Below, in pieces: positions 39,936-49,644 of a DNA stretch of 64,000 bases; positions within the stretch are counted from its first letter, which is position 1, and the number at the start of each line of letters is the position of its first letter. The DNA lies in assembly GCA_963804865.1 (NCBI GenBank), contig CAWDSH010000042.1:372001-436000 (forward strand). Direction: 5' to 3'. The notes under the pieces are model-generated. The model was given only the letters and a program-made list of their open reading frames with translations, was not told the DNA's origin and did not search any database. Origin of the DNA: CAVVEQ01 sp963804865 (GTDB lineage: Bacteria; Chloroflexota; Anaerolineae; Anaerolineales; Anaerolineaceae). Both the position numbers and the translations under genes were made by a program.

Positions 39936-40445
39936 ATGGAAGTGAAAATCGAATCGATGAAAAAAACCATCCTGGTATTCTTTACCCTGCTTGTTCTTTT
40001 TTCCCTGGCTGCCTGCGGGAAAAGGAAGGATATGGGCGACCCCGTGCTCACCGTCACCGGCCTGATCGGTGAAACCAACAAGGGGGATGCCTATATCGTC
40101 TACCAGGCGATCTTCGACGAATATTCCTCCAGCATGACGGTTTACGATCCCTGGGTGGGCGACACCCTGAAATTCAAAGGGCTGCTGCTGAATGAGATCC
40201 TCACGCTGGTCAAGCCGCAAGAGACCGCGAAGATGATCGTCTTGAAAAACACCAGCGGGCAGACTTACGAGATCAAGATCAAGGATGCCCGCCAGTACGA
40301 GATCATGCTGGCGCGCTGGGAGCAGGGCGAGCTGCTCACCGAAGCCACCGGGGCTCCCATCCGGGTGATCTTCCCGGATAAAGCCGAGGATGAATACACA
40401 CAGGATGCCTGGGCATGGTGGGTCGAGTCGATCGAAATAAAATAA
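39936..40445 (+). CDS. Lipoprotein, small substrate-binding-like domain
   Basis: A lipoprotein with signal MKKTILVFFTLLVLFSLAACG (lipobox LAAC) and a soluble domain of about 140 residues: VLTVTGLIGETNKG, GDTLKFKGLLLNEILTLV and DAWAWWVESIEIK. The fold is reminiscent of the molybdopterin-binding-like domain seen in small lipoproteins, but I cannot confirm it. ATG 39936 or ATG 39957 are possible; the signal peptide starts at 39957. Followed by a strong terminator. Confidence 0.6.
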   Translation: MEVKIESMKKTILVFFTLLVLFSLAACGKRKDMGDPVLTVTGLIGETNKGDAYIVYQAIFDEYSSSMTVYDPWVGDTLKFKGLLLNEILTLVKPQETAKMIVLKNTSGQTYEIKIKDARQYEIMLARWEQGELLTEATGAPIRVIFPDKAEDEYTQDAWAWWVESIEIK

Positions 40446-40464
40446 TTATGATAACAGGAAAATA

Positions 40465-40495
40465 AAAAGCAGGAGGTTATCCTCCTGCTTTTTTC
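40465..40495. terminator. Bidirectional terminator
   Basis: AAAAAGCAGGAGG..CCTCCTGCTTTTTT stem with A-run on one side and T-run on the other, between two convergent genes. Confidence 0.85.
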
Positions 40496-40512
40496 ATTAT
40501 ATAGTGAATAGA

Positions 40513-41886
40513 TTAAGGTGTTGCAGCCAGGGCTGCATCAGCAGTTGCCAGGCCAGCGCCAGTGGCATCAGCACCCCAGCAACACTGCTGTCAGGTCCAC
40601 TTCGGATCATAAATGTTGCGACAGCCAGCTGGCAATGGGATGGCAGCTCCCTCAAGAATTGACTTCAGCTTGAGCAGCGGTCAATGCAGGATTCTTTTGC
40701 GCCATCAGCGCAACAATGCCTGCCACATGCGGGCTTGCCATGGATGTTCCACCCAGGAAATAGTAGGATATCTGCCCGCTATTCACCTGGTAAGGTCCGA
40801 CCACCCACGATCCGGGTGCTGCCACATCCAGGTCCTGCCCGGCAAGCTGGCGACTGGAGAAATCGGTGATATAGAAATCTGCGGGATTTGTGGGATCAGG
40901 AACATTTCTAGTCCACCAACCTGATCCCGACAGTACCATTCACCAACCCACCCGGAAGCAGCCACGGAGATGACCGGTGCATACGCACCCGGGTAGCCCA
41001 TGCCTGCTTCACCTTCATTACCGGCGGAAGCCACGATGATGACACCCTTGCTGACAGCGTAATCAATGGCAGCCTTCTCCATCGCATCCAGTTCGGGTCC
41101 ACCCAGGCTCATGTTGATCACCACGGGATGATCTGCCAACGGTCCTGCTTTGAGATCAGCCACATAAACGATCCCGCGGGCGATCACGGATGACCAGCCG
41201 GAGCCGTTCTGGTTCAGAACCTTCACCGGGATGACCGTCGCCATCGGGGCAACACCATTGATCGGCGTTCCGCGCATGTTGTAGCCCAGGATGGTGCTGG
41301 TCACGTGCGTGCCGTGGGAGTTCTGGTCATGCTCCCACTTGTTGGGCTGCTCGGAAACATTGCCGTTCTCCCCGCCGCCGCCGCCAAAGGACTTGGCGTA
41401 TTCCTCGGCGATGCGTTCCTGCGGGAAATACTGCCGCCAGGAATCGAGCAGTCCGGTATCCAGCACGGCAACGTAGACACCTGTGCCGTCATAATGCAAC
41501 CTGGCGATTAGTCGAAGCCAAAATCGGTCACATTGACGGCGTCCAGGTCCCAGGTGCTTAATCCATCCATGAAATCGGTGGCCAGCAACCGTGTCCACCG
41601 GTGCGCCTGTCCGCTCGGCATCCGGTGACGCATACAGCACGTAGGGCAGTGCCTGGATGGCAGGCAGCTCGGTCTTGTATGCCTGCAGGGTCACGGCGTC
41701 GATCTCATAGACCACGTCTCTTACTTTACCGTGCGTCCCCAGGTCAGCCAGGATGGCATCCGTGATATCCGTGTTCAATACCACGTTGACGCCGATCTTT
41801 GGTGAAGCCGCCTCCACCTTGATGGCGCTGAAATTGACGCACAGCATGACGAACACAACAAGAATGCTAAACACACCCTTCTTCAT
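40513..41886 (-). CDS. Secreted S8 (subtilisin) serine protease (frame breaks)
   Basis: A signal peptide (MKKGVFSILVVFVMLCVNFSA) and a propeptide are followed by the protease domain with its triad: Asp in YVAVLDTG, His in NSHGTHV, Ser in GGTSMASPHVAG. Frame changes near 41540, 40930 and 40600 are needed; the C-terminus then reads WGADATGAGLATADAAL and ends at 40513. About 455 residues. It acts outside the cell, probably in protein scavenging. The breaks are spread through conserved parts, which suggests sequence error. Confidence 0.82.
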
Positions 41887-42053
41887 TTTTCCTCCTCATT
41901 TGGATTTATTCCTGCTTGTTGGTTATTCCATTATACGGTTGGAATTCTAAAATTCAACCCCCATTAAGAAATTTTAAGAAACACTTTACTCCCCTCTCCT
42001 GTTAGGAGAGGGGGATGGGGGTGAGGTGAACTCTTTGCGTAATTCCATTCGGA
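41887..42053. other. Intergenic stretch with a G-rich hairpin
   Basis: No gene. CTCCCCTCTCCTGTTAGGAGAGG at about 41990-42013 forms a hairpin followed by a G-rich run, of the same general type as the repeats at 61.5-62.1 kb. Confidence 0.5.
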
Positions 42054-42575
42054 TTATGTACCTAGATGCAACCTTACTTGTTTTTTAGTGATCAAATACT
42101 GGCGGATATCCAGGTCACCGGGTGAGTGACCGTATGAAGTCAGATCTGCCGCGATGATGCTGCGGTGCTCGGTTCCATGATTGACCACGTGTACCAGCAG
42201 CTGCCAGAGCATGTTTTCCTGCGCTTCACCATTGATCCTTTTATATTGGATCTTGCCATCCAGGTCTTGCGACGTCAGTTGACCGAGATAGCTGCGCATC
42301 GATTTTTCTTCTCGCTGCCACGCTTGAACGATGGATTCGAGGTCGGGATAATCATCAAAAGGCAGTAAATGACCTGGGGAAATATGCTCCTGGCATCGGA
42401 CGCGCCAGACCCATTCTGCGCCGAGGATATGGACGAGATTATTGCGGATGCTTCCATGCGGGTAGCTCTTTGGCTCCAGGAGCTGATCCGGGTGTAATTT
42501 CGCGGCATTTTCCAGGATCCGGTCCCGAGCCCAATAGTTGTACTCAAATAAAAATTGGATTTCTTCTATTCTCAT
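42054..42575 (-). CDS. DinB family protein
   Basis: A four-helix-bundle protein of about 173 residues related to DinB/YfiT metal-dependent transferases (thiol S-transferase-like). The putative metal histidines are in LVHILGAEWVW and HVVNHGTEHRS. ATG 42575 (MRIEEIQFLFEYNYWA) is chosen because AGGAGGT lies upstream; an earlier start at 42644 is unlikely. Substrate unknown. Confidence 0.82.
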   Translation of the reverse strand: MRIEEIQFLFEYNYWARDRILENAAKLHPDQLLEPKSYPHGSIRNNLVHILGAEWVWRVRCQEHISPGHLLPFDDYPDLESIVQAWQREEKSMRSYLGQLTSQDLDGKIQYKRINGEAQENMLWQLLVHVVNHGTEHRSIIAADLTSYGHSPGDLDIRQYLITKKQVRLHLGT

Positions 42576-42687
42576 GTATGACCACCTCCTGGAAGACAAC
42601 GTCGCGCTCAACACTTTAAATGTAGTGCCCCTCGCGGAGCACACCCTTGGTGTCGCGAAGCATCCCCGAGCGTTTTTAGCGAGGGGA

Positions 42688-42753
42688 CGGAGAGGCTCGA
42701 ATGTTAAAATCTCTTTGAAAATTATATATTGAGTGCCCCCGGAGAGGCTCGAA
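42688..42753. repeat. 14-bp direct repeat at the tRNA-Arg 3' end
   Basis: CGGAGAGGCTCGAA occurs at 42688-42701 and again at 42740-42753, the latter inside the tRNA T-arm/acceptor side. This is the arrangement left by integration at a tRNA 3' end, although no integrase is present. Confidence 0.5.
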
Positions 42754-42807
42754 CTCTCAACCTCTGGATTCGAAGTCCATCACTCTATCCAATTGAGCTA
42801 CGGGGGC
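42734..42807 (-). tRNA. tRNA-Arg (anticodon TCG)
   Basis: A full cloverleaf on the minus strand. Acceptor GCCCCCG pairs with CGGGGGC, the D-arm region reads AGCTCAATTGGATAGAG, the anticodon loop is CTTCGAA (anticodon TCG, reading CGA), and the T-loop GTTCGAGCC is present. CCA is not encoded. Confidence 0.93.
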
Positions 42808-42835
42808 GAACGAAGGGGATTATACCCTTATTCGT

Positions 42836-44104
42836 TTATTGTTTTACGTAGGCCTCGCCCTCCGCTGCCGGCGGTAAAGCCCTGCCTACCACCCCTGCCA
42901 GGACGATGATGGTGATGATATAAGGCGTCATTTGCAGGAATTCGGTTGCGATCGGCACGGAGAGGATCTGCAGCTTTACCTGCAGTGAATCAGCAAAGCC
43001 GAAGATCAGCGAGGATAAGAACGAGCCAATGGGCGTCCATTTACCAAAGATCATCGCTGCCAGTCCGATGAAGCCTTTGCCTGCCGTCATGATCTCATCG
43101 AACCGGCCAACAGCCCCGATGGTGAAGTAAGCCCCGCCCAAACCGGCGATCATGCCGCCCAGGATCACGTTCACGTATTGGACCAGGTAGACGTTGATGC
43201 CCAACGTGTCTGCGGCTTTGGGATGCTCGCCCACTGCGCGCGTCCTCAAACCCCAGGGAGTATAAAAGAGCAAAAAGGTTAGACCGATGACTACCAGGAT
43301 CATCAGGTAGACGATCAGGTTATTTTCGAAGAGGATGGGTCCAATGATGGGGATCTTGGAAAGCAGGGGAATTTGGATGATCTGGAAGGTGCCGGAATTA
43401 TTGATCAGGTCGCCCATGGGTTCGAGGAATTTCTGCTGGGTATAACTTGTAAGTCCCTGGCCTAGAATATTGATCGCAACCCCACTGACAACTTGATTCA
43501 CCCGGAATTTGATGCAGAGCACGCCATGAATGGCGGCAAAGACCCCACCGGTAAGGATCGCGACGATCAATCCAACATAAAGGTTCTTGCTCAATGTGGC
43601 CGTGATCACCGCAGTCTGAGCCGAAAACAGCATGATCCCTTCGATACCGATATTGATAACGCCAGCACGTTCACTGATCACACCGCACATCGCTGCCAAC
43701 GCAATCGGTGTGGCACGAACCAGGGAGCTGCTGAGCATTCCTTCAAGATTGAATGATTTCCCTGCGGAACCCCAGATAAGGAATCCGGCGATAAATGAGA
43801 ACGAGAGAACGGCTACAAGTATTCCAATTGATTTGATACCATGTGCGAGTTGATACCCTCCGAAGAATACAAGCACCGCAACCAGGAAATAAATCGAGGT
43901 ATTCGAGGGTATCACGAGGCTTGGGATCTTAATCGCATTTGATTGAGCCAGGTTCATATTAAAAGTGGAAGTCAACCCGGATTCAATGGAGCGGCCAAAT
44001 ACGAACAACATGAATAATCCAACAAAAACCAGGAGTAATCCGGAAATGATCCGGGGTTGATTTGAATTCGGTGTTGATATTGTTTCTTTTGGTTTGATTG
44101 ACAT
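42836..44104 (-). CDS. BMP-type ABC importer, permease 2
   Basis: A 422-residue inner-membrane permease of the BPD_transp_2 family with about ten helices. SERAGVINIGIEGIMLF is the conserved cytoplasmic motif, along with KFRVNQVVSGVAINI and AVGEHPKAADTLGI. It partners with the other permease and the ATPase to import nucleosides or simple sugars. It is the last gene of the operon. GAGGA precedes the ATG. Intact. Confidence 0.9.
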   Translation of the reverse strand: MSIKPKETISTPNSNQPRIISGLLLVFVGLFMLFVFGRSIESGLTSTFNMNLAQSNAIKIPSLVIPSNTSIYFLVAVLVFFGGYQLAHGIKSIGILVAVLSFSFIAGFLIWGSAGKSFNLEGMLSSSLVRATPIALAAMCGVISERAGVINIGIEGIMLFSAQTAVITATLSKNLYVGLIVAILTGGVFAAIHGVLCIKFRVNQVVSGVAINILGQGLTSYTQQKFLEPMGDLINNSGTFQIIQIPLLSKIPIIGPILFENNLIVYLMILVVIGLTFLLFYTPWGLRTRAVGEHPKAADTLGINVYLVQYVNVILGGMIAGLGGAYFTIGAVGRFDEIMTAGKGFIGLAAMIFGKWTPIGSFLSSLIFGFADSLQVKLQILSVPIATEFLQMTPYIITIIVLAGVVGRALPPAAEGEAYVKQ

Positions 44105-44149
44105 AGTTTCCTCAGCTATATCTTCCCTGGATGAAAAAACTCAACAGGT

Positions 44150-45439
44150 TCATTTTCCCCAGCCCCGGGTAAGAACGACTTCTTCTTTTGCGATTATTTT
44201 AATTCGGTAGATCGCGCGAATGATCACAGGGGCGGCGATAAAAATAATGATCAGCCCTTGGATGACCGAAATGATATCAATGGGGATACCAGCCAGTGAT
44301 TGCATACTGGTGGCGCCACCTCGCAGGATTCCGAAGAGAATTCCAGCCAGTACAACGCCGAGAGGGTGGCTGTTTCCAATGAGCGCCAGGGCGATGGCAT
44401 CAAAACCATAACCAGCTGAATACCCCTGGCCAATCCAGTGGTCAGTTCCCAGCACCTGCACCGCACCTCCAATTCCTGCTAGTGCGCCGCTTAACACCAT
44501 GATGAGGATGAAATTGTTCGCGACATTCATGCCCGCATATTTTGCAGCATTCGGATTTGATCCGACAGCACGGATTTCATATCCCACTTTTGTTTTAAAG
44601 AGAAGCCAAAAAATAAAAGCTGCTACCGCCAGGGTTAAAAAGAATCCCAGGTTGAAACGTAATGGATCCGGGAAGAATCGGGGCAGCCATGCGGTTTCCT
44701 CGATCATGGGTGTGACAGGCCGGTAACCGGGCGCTTGCATCGGACCATTCAGCAGCCAGTCGCTTAAACGGAAGGCGATCCAGTTCATCATGATGGTTAT
44801 GACAACTTCATGAGCACCCGTTTTAGCTTTCAGTAAACCGGGAAGGAAAGCCCATAATCCACCAGCAACAGCCCCTCCCAGAATGGAAAGGGGCAGATGG
44901 ATATAGGCGGGTAATCCGACCAGGGAATACCCAACAAAGGCAGAACCAAGGGCACCAATAAAGAATTGACCTTCAGCGCCGATGTTGAAAAGTCCTCCCC
45001 GAAACCCTACTGCCACTGCCAATCCGGTTAATATATAGGGCGAAGCGGTTACAAGGCTTTCAGTAAAGGGATAGATCGATTTATAAAACAGGGCAGGATC
45101 GCCAGTTTCTGAGAGGGATTTAATCCCTTCAATAAATTTGGCAGGGCTTCCCAGTGAACCGGCGAAAAGGGCACCATAAGCTTTGATAACGATATCCCAA
45201 CTTGCTTTTAATGCCGTTCCGGGATCGCTGAAAAAGTTTTTCCAGAGGGCAAGTACAGGCAGATCGGTGAGGATGATGAAAAACGCTCCAATTACCAGGC
45301 CGGTGAAAACTGAAAGCGCCGGGACCAATAGGATTTGGAATTTTGATGATCTGGAGGAGTGTTTATCGATCAGCACATCCGCTGTAATGGTTTTCTTCTC
45401 AGGTTGTGAGGGGGATTTCTTTTTTGTATTCAATGTCAT
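44150..45439 (-). CDS. BMP-type ABC importer, permease 1
   Basis: 429 residues, BPD_transp_2 family. After a Lys-rich cytoplasmic N-terminus there are about ten helices. AVGFRGGLFNIGAEGQFFIGA is the characteristic motif, followed by GAHEVVITIMMNWIAFRLSD and RAVGSNPNAAKYAGM. Starts 5 nt after the ATPase stop with AGGAGG right upstream. Intact. Confidence 0.9.
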   Translation of the reverse strand: MTLNTKKKSPSQPEKKTITADVLIDKHSSRSSKFQILLVPALSVFTGLVIGAFFIILTDLPVLALWKNFFSDPGTALKASWDIVIKAYGALFAGSLGSPAKFIEGIKSLSETGDPALFYKSIYPFTESLVTASPYILTGLAVAVGFRGGLFNIGAEGQFFIGALGSAFVGYSLVGLPAYIHLPLSILGGAVAGGLWAFLPGLLKAKTGAHEVVITIMMNWIAFRLSDWLLNGPMQAPGYRPVTPMIEETAWLPRFFPDPLRFNLGFFLTLAVAAFIFWLLFKTKVGYEIRAVGSNPNAAKYAGMNVANNFILIMVLSGALAGIGGAVQVLGTDHWIGQGYSAGYGFDAIALALIGNSHPLGVVLAGILFGILRGGATSMQSLAGIPIDIISVIQGLIIIFIAAPVIIRAIYRIKIIAKEEVVLTRGWGK

Positions 45440-45444
45440 TCCTC

Positions 45445-47016
45445 CTAAAAGACCCGTTCCACTTCAACTTCTTCAGTCGTTTTGGGAGTGGATTCAAGCG
45501 CTTCATCTGGTTTGCAACCAGCCATTAATAGTCCGAGGTATTTCCTATTCACCCCGCGCGCAGGAACGACATCCACGATCTGACCCTTGTACATGACCGC
45601 AATTCGGTCTGAAAGCGCAATGATTTCGTCGAGTTCAGGGGAGACTAGCAGAACCGCTGTTCCCTCATCCCTCTTCTTGATGATCTGGCTGTGAATGTAT
45701 TCAATGGAACCCACATCCAGGCCGCGTGTAGGCTGAGAGGCGATTAATAATTTGATCGGACGGGATAACTCGCGTGCAATGATCACTTTCTGCTGATTGC
45801 CGCCAGATAAAGATGAAACATTAACGGATACGTTTGGGGTGCGTATGCTGTATTGGTCGACCAATTCTTCAGCAGTTTTGATGATGGTTTTTTGTTGGAG
45901 GGTGATCCCTTTCGAAAAAGGTGGTAAATAATAGGTACATAAAACCAGGTTGTCAAAAACTGGAAAAGTTAAAATCAAACCATGTTTTTGCCGGTCCTCG
46001 GGCACGTGTGCCACCCCGGATTCCAGGATTTTTCTGGGTGTCGGGTGGTGGAAAGGTTTACCAAGGATCTTGATTTCTCCGCTCACAGGTTTTGCCAGCC
46101 CCGTGAGAGCGTAAACCAATTCCGTTTGACCATTTCCTTGCACACCGGCAATACCAACTATTTCACCCAAATGCACATCCAGGGTGACACCCCTGATCGT
46201 CATGTTTTGGCGATCATCGCGGGCAAATAAGTCGTTAACTTCAAGTGCAACGGCCTGGGGTTTCGCTGATTTCTTTTTGACCACCAGGTTGACCTCTCGG
46301 CCTACCATCATGGTAGCCAGTTTTTCCTGGGTGGTTTCTTTGGGAATCACGGTGCCAACGGATTTACCTGCCCGTAGAACTGTGATGTGATCGGCAAGTT
46401 CCAGGACTTCCTTTAGTTTATGCGTGATAAAGATTAAAGATTTTCCTTTATCCACTAATGTGCGCAGGACTTTAAAAAGACCTTCGACTTCCTGGGGAGT
46501 CAGAACGGCAGTAGGTTCATCCAGGATCAGGATATCTGCCTGGCGATAAAGTACTTTAATGATCTCAACTCGTTGTTGGGTACCGACTGGAATATCTTTT
46601 ATTAAAGCATCGGGATCTACTTCCAAGCCGTATTGTTCAGATATTTCCCGTATGCGTTTGGCTGCTGATGCCTTATCGAGAACGATTCCACCCTTGGTGC
46701 TTTCGACACCGAGCATCACGTTTTCCGTGACGGTCATCACCGGGATCAACATGAAGTGCTGGTGCACCATGCCGATACCCTGGGCGATGGCATCGTTGGG
46801 TCCATGAATGGATGCCACTTTGCCATTGATTTTTATCGTTCCTTCATCAGGTTTGTAAAGACCATAAAGAATATTCATCAGGGTGGTTTTCCCGGCGCCG
46901 TTCTCACCTAGTAAAGCCAGGATTTCGCCCTTTTCCAGGGAAATATCAATATGGTCGTTTGCAAGAACTCCAGGAAATCGCTTCGTGATCCCGCTCAGTT
47001 CCAATACAGTTGGCAT
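45445..47016 (-). CDS. BMP-type ABC importer, two-domain ATPase
   Basis: 523 residues with two ABC domains, as in sugar and nucleoside importers. Domain 1 has LLGENGAGKTTLMNILYG, the modified signature VGTQQRVEI, and ILILDEPTAVLTPQE. Domain 2 has the degenerate P-loop AGVQGNGQTELVYAL, LSGGNQQKVIIARE and a Walker B that reads LLIASQPTRGLD. The second site therefore differs from the first, as is usual in this subfamily. Together with the lipoprotein at 47116-48267 and two permeases it forms a complete importer. Confidence 0.93.
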   Translation of the reverse strand: MPTVLELSGITKRFPGVLANDHIDISLEKGEILALLGENGAGKTTLMNILYGLYKPDEGTIKINGKVASIHGPNDAIAQGIGMVHQHFMLIPVMTVTENVMLGVESTKGGIVLDKASAAKRIREISEQYGLEVDPDALIKDIPVGTQQRVEIIKVLYRQADILILDEPTAVLTPQEVEGLFKVLRTLVDKGKSLIFITHKLKEVLELADHITVLRAGKSVGTVIPKETTQEKLATMMVGREVNLVVKKKSAKPQAVALEVNDLFARDDRQNMTIRGVTLDVHLGEIVGIAGVQGNGQTELVYALTGLAKPVSGEIKILGKPFHHPTPRKILESGVAHVPEDRQKHGLILTFPVFDNLVLCTYYLPPFSKGITLQQKTIIKTAEELVDQYSIRTPNVSVNVSSLSGGNQQKVIIARELSRPIKLLIASQPTRGLDVGSIEYIHSQIIKKRDEGTAVLLVSPELDEIIALSDRIAVMYKGQIVDVVPARGVNRKYLGLLMAGCKPDEALESTPKTTEEVEVERVF

Positions 47017-47066
47017 GGAATACTCCCCGACATGAGATCAAAAGACTTTCATATTTTATCAGAAAA

Positions 47067-47098
47067 GAAAAGAGCCGGGAGATTTTCCCGGCTCTTTT
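47067..47098 (-). terminator. Intra-operon terminator after the BMP lipoprotein gene
   Basis: AAAAGAGCCGGGA..TCCCGGCTCTTTT stem and T-run on the minus strand, between the binding-protein gene and the ATPase gene. It likely lets the binding protein be made in excess. Confidence 0.85.
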
Positions 47099-47115
47099 AT
47101 CCTATGAATTAGAAA

Positions 47116-48267
47116 TTACTGGGCAAGAACACCATCGACGGTGACAGCTCCTGAAGAGATGTCAGCTTTAACTTGCTCGAGTTCTGCCTTGAGCTCAGCG
47201 GAAACCTGGCTGTCCAGATCATGATATGGGGCAAGACCGACACCATTATCTTTGAGCGTGTATAGTGCGGTCCCGCCTTTGAAGGTCCCCTCTACTTCAG
47301 ATTTTACGGCATTGAATACTGCCAGATCGAGTGCCTTCAAAACGCTGGTTAGATAAACTTCCTTGTATGTCGGGTTGGTCAGAAACCAATCTGCATCCAC
47401 GCCGATCATAAGGCATTGCATCGTTTCTTTACAAACAGCTGCGGTACCAGCTCCCACAGGACCAGCAACGGGCATGACGATGTCAGCGCCTTCCTGCATC
47501 AGGGATTCGGTAAATTTGCGGCCGTTGTCGGTTGATTCGAAATCACCGGTGAACAGGCCTTCACCCTTGGCGTTGTCCCAGCCAAGCATCTTGACGGTAG
47601 TCCCGTGTTTCTGGTTGTAGTACTTGACGCCAGCTTCGAAACCTTTCATGAAGATGGTTACAGAAGGATAAGCGACACCACCAAATGTACCGACGGTACC
47701 GGTTTTGGTCATGCCAGCTGCCAGGTAACCAGCCAGGAATGAGGCTTCGTCAGTCTGGTAAACCATGCCAACCACGTTGGGCAGCTCAACATCCGAGCCG
47801 CAGTCCTTGCCAACTTCCGCACCCGGCCAGCAATCGGGGAAGGCGTAGTCAACGATGGCGAAATTGATATCAGGATTGGCCTTGGCGAAGTTAGCGGTAT
47901 CCACACCCAGAGCAAAGCCGACGGTGACAATCATGGCTGCACCTTCATCCACAAACTGCTGGATGTTTTTGGCGTAGTCGGATTGCTGCTGTGATTCCAG
48001 GACTTTTCCTTCGATACCAAGTTGAGCCATGGCATCTTGAACACCCTTCCAGCTATTCTGGTTGAAGGATTTGTCATCAATACCGCCCATATCAGTCACC
48101 TGACCGACGAGCATCTTGGGCGCAGGCGGTTCTTCAACTGGTGGGGCTTCGGTCGGTTCAACGGGTGCAGGAGCCTCGGTCGGTGCCGGGGTTGCTTTCC
48201 CGCAGGCGGCCAGGAGCATCGATGCGATGACCAGCACACCTAAAACAACATACAGCTTTTTGGACAT
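47116..48267 (-). CDS. BMP family substrate-binding lipoprotein
   Basis: PnrA/BmpA-like binding protein for nucleosides or related ligands, 383 residues. Lipobox SMLLAACGK, Pro/Glu/Thr-rich linker, then VGQVTDMGGIDDKSFNQNSW (the ligand-binding start of the family), FAIVDYAFPDCW, DEASFLAGYLAAGM, and VGTFGGVAYPSVTIFMKGF. ATG 48267 follows GGAGGAG. First gene of the operon. Confidence 0.92.
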   Translation of the reverse strand: MSKKLYVVLGVLVIASMLLAACGKATPAPTEAPAPVEPTEAPPVEEPPAPKMLVGQVTDMGGIDDKSFNQNSWKGVQDAMAQLGIEGKVLESQQQSDYAKNIQQFVDEGAAMIVTVGFALGVDTANFAKANPDINFAIVDYAFPDCWPGAEVGKDCGSDVELPNVVGMVYQTDEASFLAGYLAAGMTKTGTVGTFGGVAYPSVTIFMKGFEAGVKYYNQKHGTTVKMLGWDNAKGEGLFTGDFESTDNGRKFTESLMQEGADIVMPVAGPVGAGTAAVCKETMQCLMIGVDADWFLTNPTYKEVYLTSVLKALDLAVFNAVKSEVEGTFKGGTALYTLKDNGVGLAPYHDLDSQVSAELKAELEQVKADISSGAVTVDGVLAQ

Positions 48268-48381
48268 AGATTCTCTCCTCCTAAAAAAAGTGGAATTGGA
48301 TTTTGGGGTGGTTGGGTTGAAATTTTTGCCACCCCACGTAAATATCAGTATAACCCGATTCAGGCTCATATGCAAGAATCA

Positions 48382-49644
48382 TTATGCTTCCACGGTTGGC
48401 TCGCTTCTGGCTTCACCTCCCCGCACGCCCGCCATGGCCAGGAATGCCATGAACAGGAAGATGGGCGAGACAAACATCAACAGCTTGTATTGGTTACCGC
48501 TCAATTGAATGATCCAGCCATACATGATGGGACCAATGATGGCAGCCATGGTGGAAAATAGATAGTAGAGCCCGGTGTAGGTGCCGATGTGCGCGGAATC
48601 CGTCATATCAACGACCATCGGCAGCGAATTGATGTTGATCAACGCCCAGGCGATGCCCATCAGCATCATGATGAAACTCAGCGAATAGATGGGTCCCACC
48701 AGTGGGAGTTTGGTCACCAGCGTCGCCAGCACTTCCCTGGGGAGAAAATAGATGGTCGCCACACCGATGAGAAAAAGTGCCACCCCGGTCAGGATGGTGC
48801 GTTTCCTTCCAACAGCCGCGCCGAGGTAACCCGAGGGAATGGCGAAAATCACGAACAGCAGCGAGAGCTGCCCCATCATCCGCGCTCCATCCGATTCGGG
48901 CAGCAGCAGGTAGTTCTTGGTGAATAAAGTAAAGAAAGCCTCCAGCCCGTTATACGCCACAAACCAGGAAAAGATCGCCAGAAGGATGCGCAGCGTGCTG
49001 TTGTCCTTGTCATTTAAGACCGTCTTCAAGCTCTCCATCAAGCTTGCCGGTGCCGCTTCCTTTTTCTCGATCAAATTTGGCTCTTTGATGAAGATGAACA
49101 CCAGTATTGCTGAGATGACCACCAGGACCGCGCCCAGGTAAAAAGGATAGGTCGGGTTCATCTCGTAAAGTTTCGCCCCGCCAATGAACGCGATGATCGA
49201 ACCCAGTCCTCCCATCAAGTTGATCACGCCATTGGCTTGCGAGCGGTACTTGGAAGGTGTGATATCCGGCATCAATGCCACCACGGGTGTCCGCCAGATC
49301 GCCATGCTGAGTAAAAGCGCCACCGAGGCCAGGAAGAAGACGAACATGCTGGTCGTAAGGGGAAGCAGGATGAACGCAATCGCGGCAACCGGCGCACCAA
49401 CCAGGATGAAAGGCATGCGCCTGCCGATCTTCGTTTTAAGCCGGTCGGACCAGGCTCCCACTGCCGGTTGAATGAACATGGCGGCAATATTATCCAGGGT
49501 CATGAAAATGCCGATGAAGCCGGCCAAAACAAAAAAGCGATTCTCAAGGAAGATGGGGACGTAGGCGTTGTAGACGCTCCAGATCACGCTGACGCCGAAA
49601 AATCCGAACCCGAGCAAAAAAGTCTTGCCCATGCTGAATTTCAT
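48382..49644 (-). CDS. MFS transporter, sugar/cation (GPH-like) type
   Basis: 420 residues, 12 helices. Cytoplasmic loop GAWSDRLKTKIGRRMPFILVG between helices 2 and 3 is the GPH/SUC-type signature. Likely imports a disaccharide or similar substrate with a cation. The start overlaps the trmD stop (ATGA), so it is co-transcribed after trmD. Intact. Confidence 0.82.
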   Translation of the reverse strand: MKFSMGKTFLLGFGFFGVSVIWSVYNAYVPIFLENRFFVLAGFIGIFMTLDNIAAMFIQPAVGAWSDRLKTKIGRRMPFILVGAPVAAIAFILLPLTTSMFVFFLASVALLLSMAIWRTPVVALMPDITPSKYRSQANGVINLMGGLGSIIAFIGGAKLYEMNPTYPFYLGAVLVVISAILVFIFIKEPNLIEKKEAAPASLMESLKTVLNDKDNSTLRILLAIFSWFVAYNGLEAFFTLFTKNYLLLPESDGARMMGQLSLLFVIFAIPSGYLGAAVGRKRTILTGVALFLIGVATIYFLPREVLATLVTKLPLVGPIYSLSFIMMLMGIAWALININSLPMVVDMTDSAHIGTYTGLYYLFSTMAAIIGPIMYGWIIQLSGNQYKLLMFVSPIFLFMAFLAMAGVRGGEARSEPTVEA

